From positions 1-5,641 of the forward strand of contig JAUIIF010000328.1 of NCBI GenBank assembly GCA_030431945.1: 5,641 nt of DNA, read 5' to 3'. Below the pieces are notes generated by a model, which was not told where the DNA came from, did not search any database, and saw only the letters and a list, made by a program, of their open reading frames with translations. The position numbers were made by a program, and so were the translations under genes. Below, piece after piece: positions 1 to 5,351 of this stretch (its first letter is position 1; every line of letters starts with the position of its first letter). Origin of the DNA: Bacteroidia bacterium (GTDB lineage Bacteria > Bacteroidota > Bacteroidia > Chitinophagales > Saprospiraceae).

Positions 1-565
1 TGGTCGGGGCAGGCCAGCACGCGGGGACCGAAACGCCCGGTGATGCCACGGGTTGCTTCTCCAGCTGGTACCTTAGCCAGTGAAAACCATCCTCATCATA
101 ATCGTCGGTGGCCGCTCGCGCAAAGCCTAACTTTTCGAGTACCCGCTGGCTGCCCAGATTGCCGGCAGCGGCGTTTGCCACCATCCGGGTAAGCCCTGCC
201 TGCTCAAAACCATAAGCCACCCACGCGGCACCGGCGGCCGTGGCGTACCCGTTGCCCCAGTAGGCGGCGTGCAGACGGAACCCCAGGTCTACCGCTCCGT
301 CGGGGTGTTCTTTCAGGCCGCACCAGCCCAACCACTGTCCATCAGTCTTACGAATCACAGCCTGGCGAAGGAATTGCTGTTCCTTTCCATTTTCCAGATA
401 CCGCAGCAGGAATTCCTGAGCGGCCTCCACGCTGCTGAATACTTCATCCTTGGGCAAAAAGCGCATTACCTGCGGATCGGCGTTGAGGGCGAAGATGTCC
501 GGGGCGTCCGCCGGCAGGAAAGGGCGGAGCAGTAATGTCTCGGTGATCAGAGTAGGATGATCCAT
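1..565 (-). CDS. GNAT N-acetyltransferase, RimJ/RimL type (3' end outside window)
   Basis: This open frame starts at ATG 565-563 and stays open to the left edge, giving 188 visible residues. It is a cytoplasmic acetyl-CoA-dependent N-acetyltransferase of the RimJ/RimL group (Acetyltransf_3-like), a group that acetylates protein N-termini or small amines; the substrate cannot be told. The start LITETLLLRPF (residues 6-16) is the typical first strand. Residues 102-111, YWGNGYATAA, are the acetyl-CoA pyrophosphate-binding motif A. Residues 136-148, N-LGSQRVLEKLGF, are the conserved C-terminal motif of the family. The fold normally ends close to WLRYQLEK (163-170), but the frame continues with a Pro/Ala-rich tail (171-188) that does not look like the family, so this is either a natural extension or a frameshift near the edge. 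It follows the OsmC gene by 19 bases with no Shine-Dalgarno sequence, and the two are probably cotranscribed. Confidence 0.88.
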   Translation of the reverse strand, partial: MDHPTLITETLLLRPFLPADAPDIFALNADPQVMRFLPKDEVFSSVEAAQEFLLRYLENGKEQQFLRQAVIRKTDGQWLGWCGLKEHPDGAVDLGFRLHAAYWGNGYATAAGAAWVAYGFEQAGLTRMVANAAAGNLGSQRVLEKLGFARAATDDYDEDGFHWLRYQLEKQPVASPGVSVPACWPAPT

Positions 566-584
566 CTGCAACGAACGGTAAGTG

Positions 585-1004
585 CTACGCCTGTACTACC
601 TTATACTCCCAGGTTATTTCTACGCCACCTGCTTTAAGCATCAGGCTTACGGAACACATTTTTTCCATGCTCAGCCGGCAGGCACGCTCCGCCTTCTTCT
701 CGTCGATAGCGCCAACCAGGGTGTACGCCACGTGAATGGCGGTAAAGAGGCGGGGTTCTTCCTCCCGCCTGGTTCCGGTAACGGCAATCCGGATATCCTG
801 CAGGTCCTGGCGCTGCTTCTGCAGCAGCAAAATCACGTCAATACTGGAGCAACTGCCCACTGCGGCCAGCACCAGTTGCATGGGTCGCATGCCGGCATTC
901 TGGCCGCCGATGGCGACACTGCCATCGGTTTCAACGGTAAGGCCTTCTTCATTGGTAGCCTGGAGGTGAAAAGCGTTGTCCAGGCGGTGGAGGTTGACGG
1001 TCAT
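585..1004 (-). CDS. OsmC/Ohr-family protein, YhfA-like
   Basis: A complete 139-residue protein, the usual length for the OsmC family. Members are cytoplasmic homodimers whose paired cysteines reduce organic hydroperoxides; the YhfA-like branch to which this appears to belong is less well characterised. The first reactive cysteine is C52 in the helix GMRPMQLVLAAVGSCSSIDV (38-57), and the second is C117 in EKMCSVSLML (114-123). R40, just before the long helix, fits the conserved arginine of the active site. A third cysteine, C109, lies near the second. The N-terminal part, with TDGSVAIGGQNAG (26-38), is the usual family strand and loop. The ATG at 1004-1002 is chosen because the protein begins with the normal first strand. 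The leader is unusual: a CCCGCAA-type heptamer array and a strong hairpin lie directly upstream, with no ribosome-binding sequence. The gene probably shares a transcript with the acetyltransferase that follows. Confidence 0.9.
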   Translation of the reverse strand: MTVNLHRLDNAFHLQATNEEGLTVETDGSVAIGGQNAGMRPMQLVLAAVGSCSSIDVILLLQKQRQDLQDIRIAVTGTRREEEPRLFTAIHVAYTLVGAIDEKKAERACRLSMEKMCSVSLMLKAGGVEITWEYKVVQA

Positions 1005-1011
1005 GGGGAAC

Positions 1012-1053
1012 GGGTTGCGGGTTGCGGGTTGCGGGGTGCGGGTTGCGGGTGTG
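1012..1053. repeat. GGGTTGC heptamer tandem array
   Basis: Seven-base units run head to tail: exact GGGTTGC at 1012-1018, 1019-1025, 1026-1032 and 1040-1046, one variant GGGGTGC at 1033-1039, and a degenerate unit GGGTGTG at 1047-1053 that merges into a run of nine G (1053-1061). On the coding strand of the OsmC gene the unit reads GCAACCC. The array ends only seven bases before that start codon, so it occupies the place where a leader and ribosome-binding region would be. Such short-unit arrays and G runs can change length by slippage. There are no unique spacers, so this is not a CRISPR. Confidence 0.9.
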
Positions 1054-1055
1054 GG

Positions 1056-1086
1056 GGGGGGCGGGTTAGTTGCTAACCCGCCCCCC
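1056..1086 (-). terminator. Perfect 14-bp hairpin after ald, probable terminator
   Basis: The arms 1056-1069 (GGGGGGCGGGTTAG) and 1073-1086 (CTAACCCGCCCCCC) are exactly complementary with a three-base loop, TTG, so the RNA would form a very stable GC-rich hairpin on either strand. It begins ten bases after the ald stop codon and sits before the OsmC gene, which fits an end-of-transcript hairpin for ald. No run of U follows on the minus strand (the next bases are C-rich), so it is not a textbook intrinsic terminator; it could instead stabilise the 3' end of ald mRNA or only partly stop readthrough. Confidence 0.6.
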
Positions 1087-1096
1087 GGCTACCAAT

Positions 1097-2182
1097 TTAC
1101 AGGCCGAAAGCTTCGGCAACGGGTTGATAAACGATTTCACCCCGCACAACGTTGAGTCCTTTCTTAAGTCCGGGGTCTTCAGCGCAGGCCTTTTCCCATC
1201 CTTTGTCCGCAATTTTCAGGAGGTAAGGCAGGGTAGCATTCGTGAGGGCCAGGGTGGAAGTATAGGGCACGGCTCCCGGCATATTGGCCACGCAGTAGTG
1301 CAGTACACCGTCTACGACATAAGTTGGGTCTGCGTGGGTCGTTGGCTTACACGTTTCGATACAGCCCCCCTGGTCCACGGCTACGTCGACCACTACGGAA
1401 CCATCCCGCATTTCCGAGAGCATATCCCGGGTGATCAGGTGCGGCGCTTTTGCGCCGGGAATCAGTACGGCACCTACGATAAGGTCCACCGTAGATAGTT
1501 CTTTACGGATGTTGAATTCGGAGCTGTAAACCGTCCGGACGTTGGCCGGCAGGACATCTGACAGGTAGCGAAGCCGCTCCAGGTTGATGTCCATAAGGAT
1601 TACCTGGGCCCCCATTCCGGCAGCTACTTTCGCCGCCTGAATACCGACTACGCCACCTCCGAGGACCACGACTTTTGCCGGCTTGACGCCCGGCACACCG
1701 CCCAGCAAAATACCGATTCCGCCCTTGGGCTTTTCCAGGTAGTTAGCGCCCTGCTGGATGGCCATCCGACCGGCTACTTCACTCATCGGAATCAGCAGAG
1801 GGAGGCTGCCGTTTGGCGATTCAACCGTCTCGTAGGCAAGGCAGATGGCCTTGCTCTTGATCATGGCTTCCGTCAGGGGGCGGGAGCTCGCAAAGTGAAA
1901 GTACGTAAACAGGAATTGCCCTTCACGCACCAGGTCATATTCTTCCTGGATCGGTTCCTTTACTTTTACGATGGTTTCGGACTTGGCGTATACCTCCTCA
2001 ATGGTAGGAAGAATAATAGCGCCGGCTTCCACGTAGTCCTCGTCACTGTAGCCACTACCGAGGCCGGCTGTATGCTGCATATAAACGGTGTGACCGCGAC
2101 GGACAAGCTCCAGGGCGCCACCTGGTGTCAGAGCGACTCGGTTTTCGTTGTTTTTAATTTCTTTAGGACATCCGATAATCAT
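1097..2182 (-). CDS. ald: Alanine dehydrogenase
   Basis: A complete 361-residue protein, close to the usual ~370. It catalyses L-alanine + NAD+ + H2O <-> pyruvate + ammonium + NADH in the cytoplasm, usually as a hexamer, serving alanine catabolism or NADH re-oxidation. The N-terminal substrate domain starts with the typical MIIGCPKEIKNNENRVALTP (1-20). The residues known from Mycobacterium and Phormidium enzymes are present at the same numbers: R15 and K75 bind pyruvate, and H96 (TYFHFASS) and D270 (VVDVAVDQGG) are catalytic. The Rossmann NAD domain has GGGVVG at 175-180 with D198 in LMDIN for the NAD ribose, and N300 in YCVANMPGAVP completes the site. The enzyme therefore looks fully active. 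The start is supported by alignment of the first residues with the family. There is no Shine-Dalgarno sequence, and I could not find a convincing promoter in the 272-base upstream gap. A strong hairpin follows the stop codon. Confidence 0.97.
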   Translation of the reverse strand: MIIGCPKEIKNNENRVALTPGGALELVRRGHTVYMQHTAGLGSGYSDEDYVEAGAIILPTIEEVYAKSETIVKVKEPIQEEYDLVREGQFLFTYFHFASSRPLTEAMIKSKAICLAYETVESPNGSLPLLIPMSEVAGRMAIQQGANYLEKPKGGIGILLGGVPGVKPAKVVVLGGGVVGIQAAKVAAGMGAQVILMDINLERLRYLSDVLPANVRTVYSSEFNIRKELSTVDLIVGAVLIPGAKAPHLITRDMLSEMRDGSVVVDVAVDQGGCIETCKPTTHADPTYVVDGVLHYCVANMPGAVPYTSTLALTNATLPYLLKIADKGWEKACAEDPGLKKGLNVVRGEIVYQPVAEAFGL

Positions 2183-2454
2183 GGTCGGTTGCTGAATTAT
2201 GAGTTGCGGCCGTTGCTTAGTGGTGAGCCGCAGATCTCTTGGTTAAGGAGAGTGGTGGTAAGTATTCCGAAAATCCGGAGTTGGCAGCGCAACGCGTTGC
2301 CCGTCATTTATCTGAATCCGGGACAACCCCGGGCAATAGTCATGTTATGAAGTTGCAGAATTTGGCCTGCCCACACTGCCGCTTGAACTTTTCCCGGCAC
2401 CTGCGTTCGCGCCGTACCCCAACGTTGGCAGACAGGAACAGTACCGGCAGTCTG
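2183..2454. other. 272-base gap with short palindromes upstream of ald
   Basis: No protein-like frame is seen here; the open frames that cross it are shadows running into the neighbouring gene. On the minus strand it should carry the 3' end of the propeller gene and the ald leader. It holds a 10-base palindrome CCAACGTTGG (2419-2428), a short hairpin with arms CCGGG 2318-2322 and CCCGG 2328-2332, and a 12-base palindrome at 2289-2300 listed separately. CAGAC/GTCTG arms (2430-2434 and 2449-2453) lie just after the propeller stop codon but are weak and lack a U run. No TAnnTTTG promoter box is visible. Confidence 0.5.
2289..2300. promoter_or_regulatory. 12-base perfect palindrome upstream of ald, possible operator
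   Basis: GCAACGCGTTGC is a perfect inverted repeat with no spacer, lying 107-118 bases upstream of the ald start codon. A dimeric regulator could bind such a site, and ald genes in other bacteria are often controlled by Lrp/AldR-type regulators, but nothing here ties this sequence to a known operator. A 12-base palindrome can occur by chance. Confidence 0.2.
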
Positions 2455-3342
2455 CTAATCCCCGGCGACGATCGCCAGTTTACCAAACCCGTTGGTTTCC
2501 ATCCGGGAAATGTTGCGGATGCCGTAGAAACGCAGATCAACCACTTCCTTCCATTCCGGGCTGCGGATAGGATCATAACGGTAAATTTTTGAGCCGCCCG
2601 CCATCAGGTAAGATCCATCCCGCAGCACGGCAAAATCTTCCGTGCCGCTGACGCAGGTCGTAATTATCCGGGGGGCTTCGGTAAGCCGGTAGAGGTTTTT
2701 CTCGACAATCGTCCAGGAAGGCGTTTCCTTACTCACGTAGGCCAGGTTGCCGTTGGGCAGGCGCCGGAAGCAACGGCCGACACTGGTGGCCAGCGTGCGG
2801 GGCCGGTCAGTATCCGCAGATGCCAGGGCCAGGGTGTTCGGACTCCCCACCAGGAAGAGCGCCAGTTGCTGGCTGTTCAGCCACTCATAGTAACCGATTC
2901 CGTTGATGTACTTAAAGACCGGTCTGCCGTTATCCTGCAGGTTCGTCGGGAATTCCCATAGCCGCAGCACCGTATCCCGCCCGATGTATTCCTGGCGAAC
3001 GGCACTGAAACGACGACCATCCCCCATGCCTTTGGGGCTGTATTCTCCCGCCAGCGTACGGGTCATCCGCGTCTGCGTCCGGTTGTTCAGGTCGAAGCTG
3101 AAGATGTCAGGTTGCTGCATTTCCGGCAATTGTACGGAGAGCAACAACACATTACGGTCCAGAAAATACGGCTGGTTATTGTAGCCTCGCTGGTTAAAAG
3201 CCGTCAGGTACTGCGGCTTGGTAAAGGTGACGGTAGTGTCCTTCACCGCTACGTCAAAGACGTAAACCTGGGTATTCGGGAGCTGGGCGTGCAAACCCGT
3301 AAAACCGAGCAAGGAAATAAATAGGCAAAAGAAAAGGCGCAT
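2455..3342 (-). CDS. Secreted protein with probable beta-propeller fold (PD40/TolB-like)
   Basis: A complete 295-residue protein without a close known relative that I can name. Residues 1-19 form a signal peptide: a short basic start (MR), a hydrophobic core (LFFCLFISLLGFTG) and a cleavage site after LHA before Q20. There is no lipobox, so the product is probably periplasmic or exported rather than a lipoprotein. The rest is strand-rich with repeated patterns resembling PD40/WD40-like blades: QPYFLDRNVLLLSV (57-70), DIFSFDLNNRTQTRMT (79-94) followed by GEYSPKGMGDGRRFSAV (99-115), GYYEWLNSQQLALFLV (150-165), RRLPNGNLAYVS (193-204) and DFAVLRDGSYLMAGGSKIYRYD (236-257). Five or six blades seem likely. 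There is no catalytic motif, and a binding or sensing role is only a guess. The ATG at 3342 is preferred to the in-frame start at 3435 because it begins the signal peptide and lies just below a good promoter. Confidence 0.75.
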   Translation of the reverse strand: MRLFFCLFISLLGFTGLHAQLPNTQVYVFDVAVKDTTVTFTKPQYLTAFNQRGYNNQPYFLDRNVLLLSVQLPEMQQPDIFSFDLNNRTQTRMTRTLAGEYSPKGMGDGRRFSAVRQEYIGRDTVLRLWEFPTNLQDNGRPVFKYINGIGYYEWLNSQQLALFLVGSPNTLALASADTDRPRTLATSVGRCFRRLPNGNLAYVSKETPSWTIVEKNLYRLTEAPRIITTCVSGTEDFAVLRDGSYLMAGGSKIYRYDPIRSPEWKEVVDLRFYGIRNISRMETNGFGKLAIVAGD

Positions 3343-3366
3343 ACGTGGGTGTGGTTGGCTTGCCGG

Positions 3367-3395
3367 CAAAGATATGTTTTGCGCGGGGATTGTAA
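3367..3395 (-). promoter_or_regulatory. Bacteroidota-type promoter of the propeller gene
   Basis: Read on the minus strand, a -7 box TATCTTTG (3374-3367) matches the Bacteroidota consensus TAnnTTTG exactly. Eighteen bases further up lies TTA (3395-3393), one mismatch from the TTG of the -33 element, and the spacing is within the range known for this phylum. Transcription would start near 3360, leaving a leader of about 18 bases before the ATG at 3342. This position also argues against the longer reading frame that begins at 3435. Confidence 0.65.
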
Positions 3396-3422
3396 GCGGG
3401 TTGTTGACTTTGTTCTGCTCAT

Positions 3423-3460
3423 CTGCAGCGGCCACCCTGCAGGCGATTCAACAAATCACC
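3423..3460 (-). terminator. Inverted repeats after the Rieske-FAD gene, weak terminator candidate
   Basis: On the minus strand, 12 bases after the stop codon, GGTGATT-TGTTG-AATCGCC (3460-3442) can form a 7-bp stem including one G-U pair and a 5-base loop. It is followed by two CTGCAG hexamers (3437-3442 and 3423-3428) that can pair across an 8-base loop. They overlap at one end, so both stems may not form together. No U run follows, so termination here is uncertain. Confidence 0.3.
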
Positions 3461-3472
3461 AGGATGCCGGGG

Positions 3473-5038
3473 TCAGATGGCTCGTAAACGGGCTACCCAA
3501 TCCTGACCGACCAGTTCCTCATTGGCGGGCATCTGACCGGCGTACATCAGTTCGCCGATGGCTGCCACGTCCTGATCCCGCTTTACGCCAAGTACCGCCT
3601 GCACGTGCTTTCCCTTGGTGTAGAAGGCCAGGAAAGGTCCTTCACCGGGGGTTCCGTCAAAGACAATGCCATCGTAATCGGTGGCGTGACCGACGTAACG
3701 CAGATTAACGCCCTGCTGGTTACTCCAGAAGTAGGGCAGCATCGTGTAAGGCTCGGCGGCACCCGCCATATTCCGTCCGGCTACCCTACCCTGTTGGGCG
3801 GCGACTTTCCAGTGTTCGATGCGGGCCTCCCCTTCCCGGTCGGGGTACCGGGCAATGTCGCCCGCTGCCCACACATTTTCCACGTTTGTGGCCAGGTGGT
3901 TATTCACGGAGATCCCGCCATCTTTATATGCAGCCAGGCCAACCAGGTAGCTGGTTTCGGGGACAACCCCGATCCCCACGACGACGACCTCGGCCGCTAA
4001 TTCACGGTCATCATCCAGCACAACACCCGTTACTTTTCTTTCTCCCTTTATGGCATTCACTTTACTGCCGAGCACAAACCGGACCCCGGCCGCCTCGTGC
4101 AATTCCTGAATGTAGGCACCAACTTCCTTACCGAAAAGCCGCTCGAAGAGTACCGATTCCGGGGCCACTACGGTAACGTCTCCCCCTTGTTTCCCCAGGC
4201 TCATTGCGGTTTCCAGACCGATGAAACTACCGCCGATGATCACCACCTTGGTGCCCTTGGAGACTTTTTCCCGGACTAGCGCCCCGTCACTCGCACGGCG
4301 CATCAAAAACACCTGGTGCAGGGCACTTCCCGGTATGTTAAGTTGACGGGGTGTCCCGCCGGTCGCAAGTAAAACCTTATCGTAGGTAATAACCTCTTCC
4401 CCCAGCAGCGCTATTTCCCTGGTGCCTGCGTTTACCTTCGCAACGATGGTATTTTCCCGCAAATCCACCCCCATTTTTTCGTAGAATGCCTCCGAACGCA
4501 GGGGAAGATCGGCCACGTCCTTACCACCATCCAGCAGGGCTTTGGACACGTGAGTCCGGTCATACGGGGGTAAGTCTTCCCGGGTAATCAGTACAATGGA
4601 GCCCTTGCTGTCGTGCTCCCGGATTCCCTCTACGGCATTGGCCGCCGCAATACCTCCACCGATTATGGCATAATCGTAATGCGACTGTGTGGAGGGCGCG
4701 GCCGCAGGTGCAGGGGCCGCGGCAACAGCAGGGTTGGGTAAACTGGCGAGCCAGATATTTCCCTCCCGGACTTCCGTTTGGAAGGTAGCAATACCGTCCA
4801 TGCCCGGGGCTTCGAGCTGGCGACCATCCCGCACATCAAAACAAGCGTGGTGAAACGGACAGCGCAGACGATGCCCGCACAGTGCTGCGTTCTCCAGCGG
4901 CAGCCCGAAGTGGCTGCATTTTGATTCTACGGCATACACCGTACCGTCCACATTGGTCAGTAGTACTTTAAAATCTCCGTGGTCAATTTGGTGGGCATGG
5001 CCGGGGGGAAGTTGGGCGAGCGGAAGGACGGGGGACAT
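3473..5038 (-). CDS. Rieske [2Fe-2S] / FAD-NAD(P)H oxidoreductase fusion, AIFM3-like
   Basis: A complete 521-residue, probably cytoplasmic protein with no signal peptide. Residues 1-100 are a Rieske domain: C41-S-H43 and C60-P-F-H63, with 16 residues between, ligate the [2Fe-2S] cluster. The extra disulfide cysteines of bc1-type Rieske proteins are absent, pointing to the ferredoxin type. An Ala/Pro-rich linker spans about 103-117. Residues 121-521 are the FAD module: GGGIAA (127-132) binds FAD, IIGGSFIG (267-274) binds NAD(P)H, ATGGTPR (225-231) is the second conserved motif, and VWAAGDIARYPD (389-400) holds the FAD-binding aspartate D394. This module contains no cysteine, so it lacks a redox disulfide and resembles ferredoxin reductases of dioxygenase systems. 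Electrons probably pass from NAD(P)H through FAD to the Rieske centre; the final acceptor is unknown, and no oxygenase gene lies nearby. The ATG start precedes the first Rieske strand. Confidence 0.93.
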   Translation of the reverse strand: MSPVLPLAQLPPGHAHQIDHGDFKVLLTNVDGTVYAVESKCSHFGLPLENAALCGHRLRCPFHHACFDVRDGRQLEAPGMDGIATFQTEVREGNIWLASLPNPAVAAAPAPAAAPSTQSHYDYAIIGGGIAAANAVEGIREHDSKGSIVLITREDLPPYDRTHVSKALLDGGKDVADLPLRSEAFYEKMGVDLRENTIVAKVNAGTREIALLGEEVITYDKVLLATGGTPRQLNIPGSALHQVFLMRRASDGALVREKVSKGTKVVIIGGSFIGLETAMSLGKQGGDVTVVAPESVLFERLFGKEVGAYIQELHEAAGVRFVLGSKVNAIKGERKVTGVVLDDDRELAAEVVVVGIGVVPETSYLVGLAAYKDGGISVNNHLATNVENVWAAGDIARYPDREGEARIEHWKVAAQQGRVAGRNMAGAAEPYTMLPYFWSNQQGVNLRYVGHATDYDGIVFDGTPGEGPFLAFYTKGKHVQAVLGVKRDQDVAAIGELMYAGQMPANEELVGQDWVARLRAI

Positions 5039-5075
5039 GGGTTGGTCTTTTGATCTTCTGGTGTAAGGAGAACGG

Positions 5076-5105
5076 CAAAAAGTAGTTCACGATAAGTCGC
5101 AAAAA
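5076..5105 (-). promoter_or_regulatory. Weak promoter candidate for the Rieske-FAD gene
   Basis: On the minus strand TACTTTTTG (5084-5076) resembles the TAnnTTTG box but has one extra base, and TTTTTG (5105-5100) could serve as the -33 element. The spacing between them is about 15 bases, shorter than usual for Bacteroidota. A start near 5069 would give a leader of roughly 30 bases before the ATG at 5038. Position is good; the sequence match is only fair. Confidence 0.35.
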
Positions 5106-5112
5106 TCTGGCG

Positions 5113-5351
5113 TCACCTTACTACAGCGATCGGCCCGGCACCGGTAATTGCTCCTTTGGGGATAGTACCCGTCCGGGCAGCACGTTGTTCATTTACCCCA
5201 ATCCCGGCGTAAGCAGGAGAAGGCCCCACCCAAAAGTAGTCCTGGCACCTGATTACCAGGCGGGTAAATTCCGTACAATGCCTTTTCACGCCACCTTGCC
5301 GGGTCCGGGATGCTCCCTGGCTTTTGCACCAAAAGACCTTCCGCAAGCACC
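5113..5351 (-). other. Unidentified hairpin-rich intergenic stretch, possible structured RNA or relic
   Basis: This fills most of the 313 bases between the PH-like gene and the Rieske-FAD gene. On the minus strand several helices can be drawn: a CTTTTG/CAAAAG hairpin (5321-5326 with 5330-5335, extended by GG/CC across a bulge), GGGA/TCCC (5307-5310 with 5314-5317), CCTG/CAGG (5248-5251 with 5257-5260), CAGGA/TCCTG (5214-5218 with 5240-5244), GCCCGG/CCGGGC (5133-5138 with 5173-5178), and an 8-bp long-range pairing of 5191-5198 with 5262-5269 that encloses two of them. Two different minus-strand frames stay open for much of it: one of 77 codons from a TTG at 5346 and one of about 53 codons from a GTG at 5350. 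Neither resembles a family I know. It matches no rRNA, tRNA, RNase P, tmRNA or riboswitch consensus that I can recognise. Each helix alone could arise by chance. Confidence 0.3.

Noticed and set aside
1012..1053. CRISPR-like short repeats
   Set aside because: The units are seven bases and directly joined, without spacers.
582..1076. Long plus-strand open frame opposite the OsmC gene
   Set aside because: It lies wholly over a well-supported minus-strand gene and its product has no family features; its Gly/Cys-rich end is just the heptamer array in translation.
2340..2576. 78-codon minus-strand frame at the end of the propeller gene
   Set aside because: It overlaps the real gene in another frame, has a basic composition without pattern, and shows no start signal.
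2239..2592. Plus-strand frame with a zinc-finger-like CPHC...H pattern and a nearby AAGGAG
   Set aside because: It starts at TTG, its second half overlaps the propeller gene in antisense, and the Cys/His pattern is too short and unsupported.
3343..3435. Longer N-terminus of the propeller protein from an in-frame start at 3435
   Set aside because: It would bury a clear signal peptide behind 31 polar residues and would place the start upstream of the promoter box.
3605..4279. Several plus-strand frames opposite the Rieske-FAD gene
   Set aside because: They overlap a gene whose motifs are all present on the minus strand and encode nothing recognisable.
5113..5351. tRNA, RNase P RNA, tmRNA, rRNA fragment, common riboswitch or group II intron domain V
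   Set aside because: None of their signature sequences is found by eye: no TTCRANNC loop, no RNase P conserved core, no cobalamin, TPP or FMN core motifs, and no domain V with a GAAA loop.
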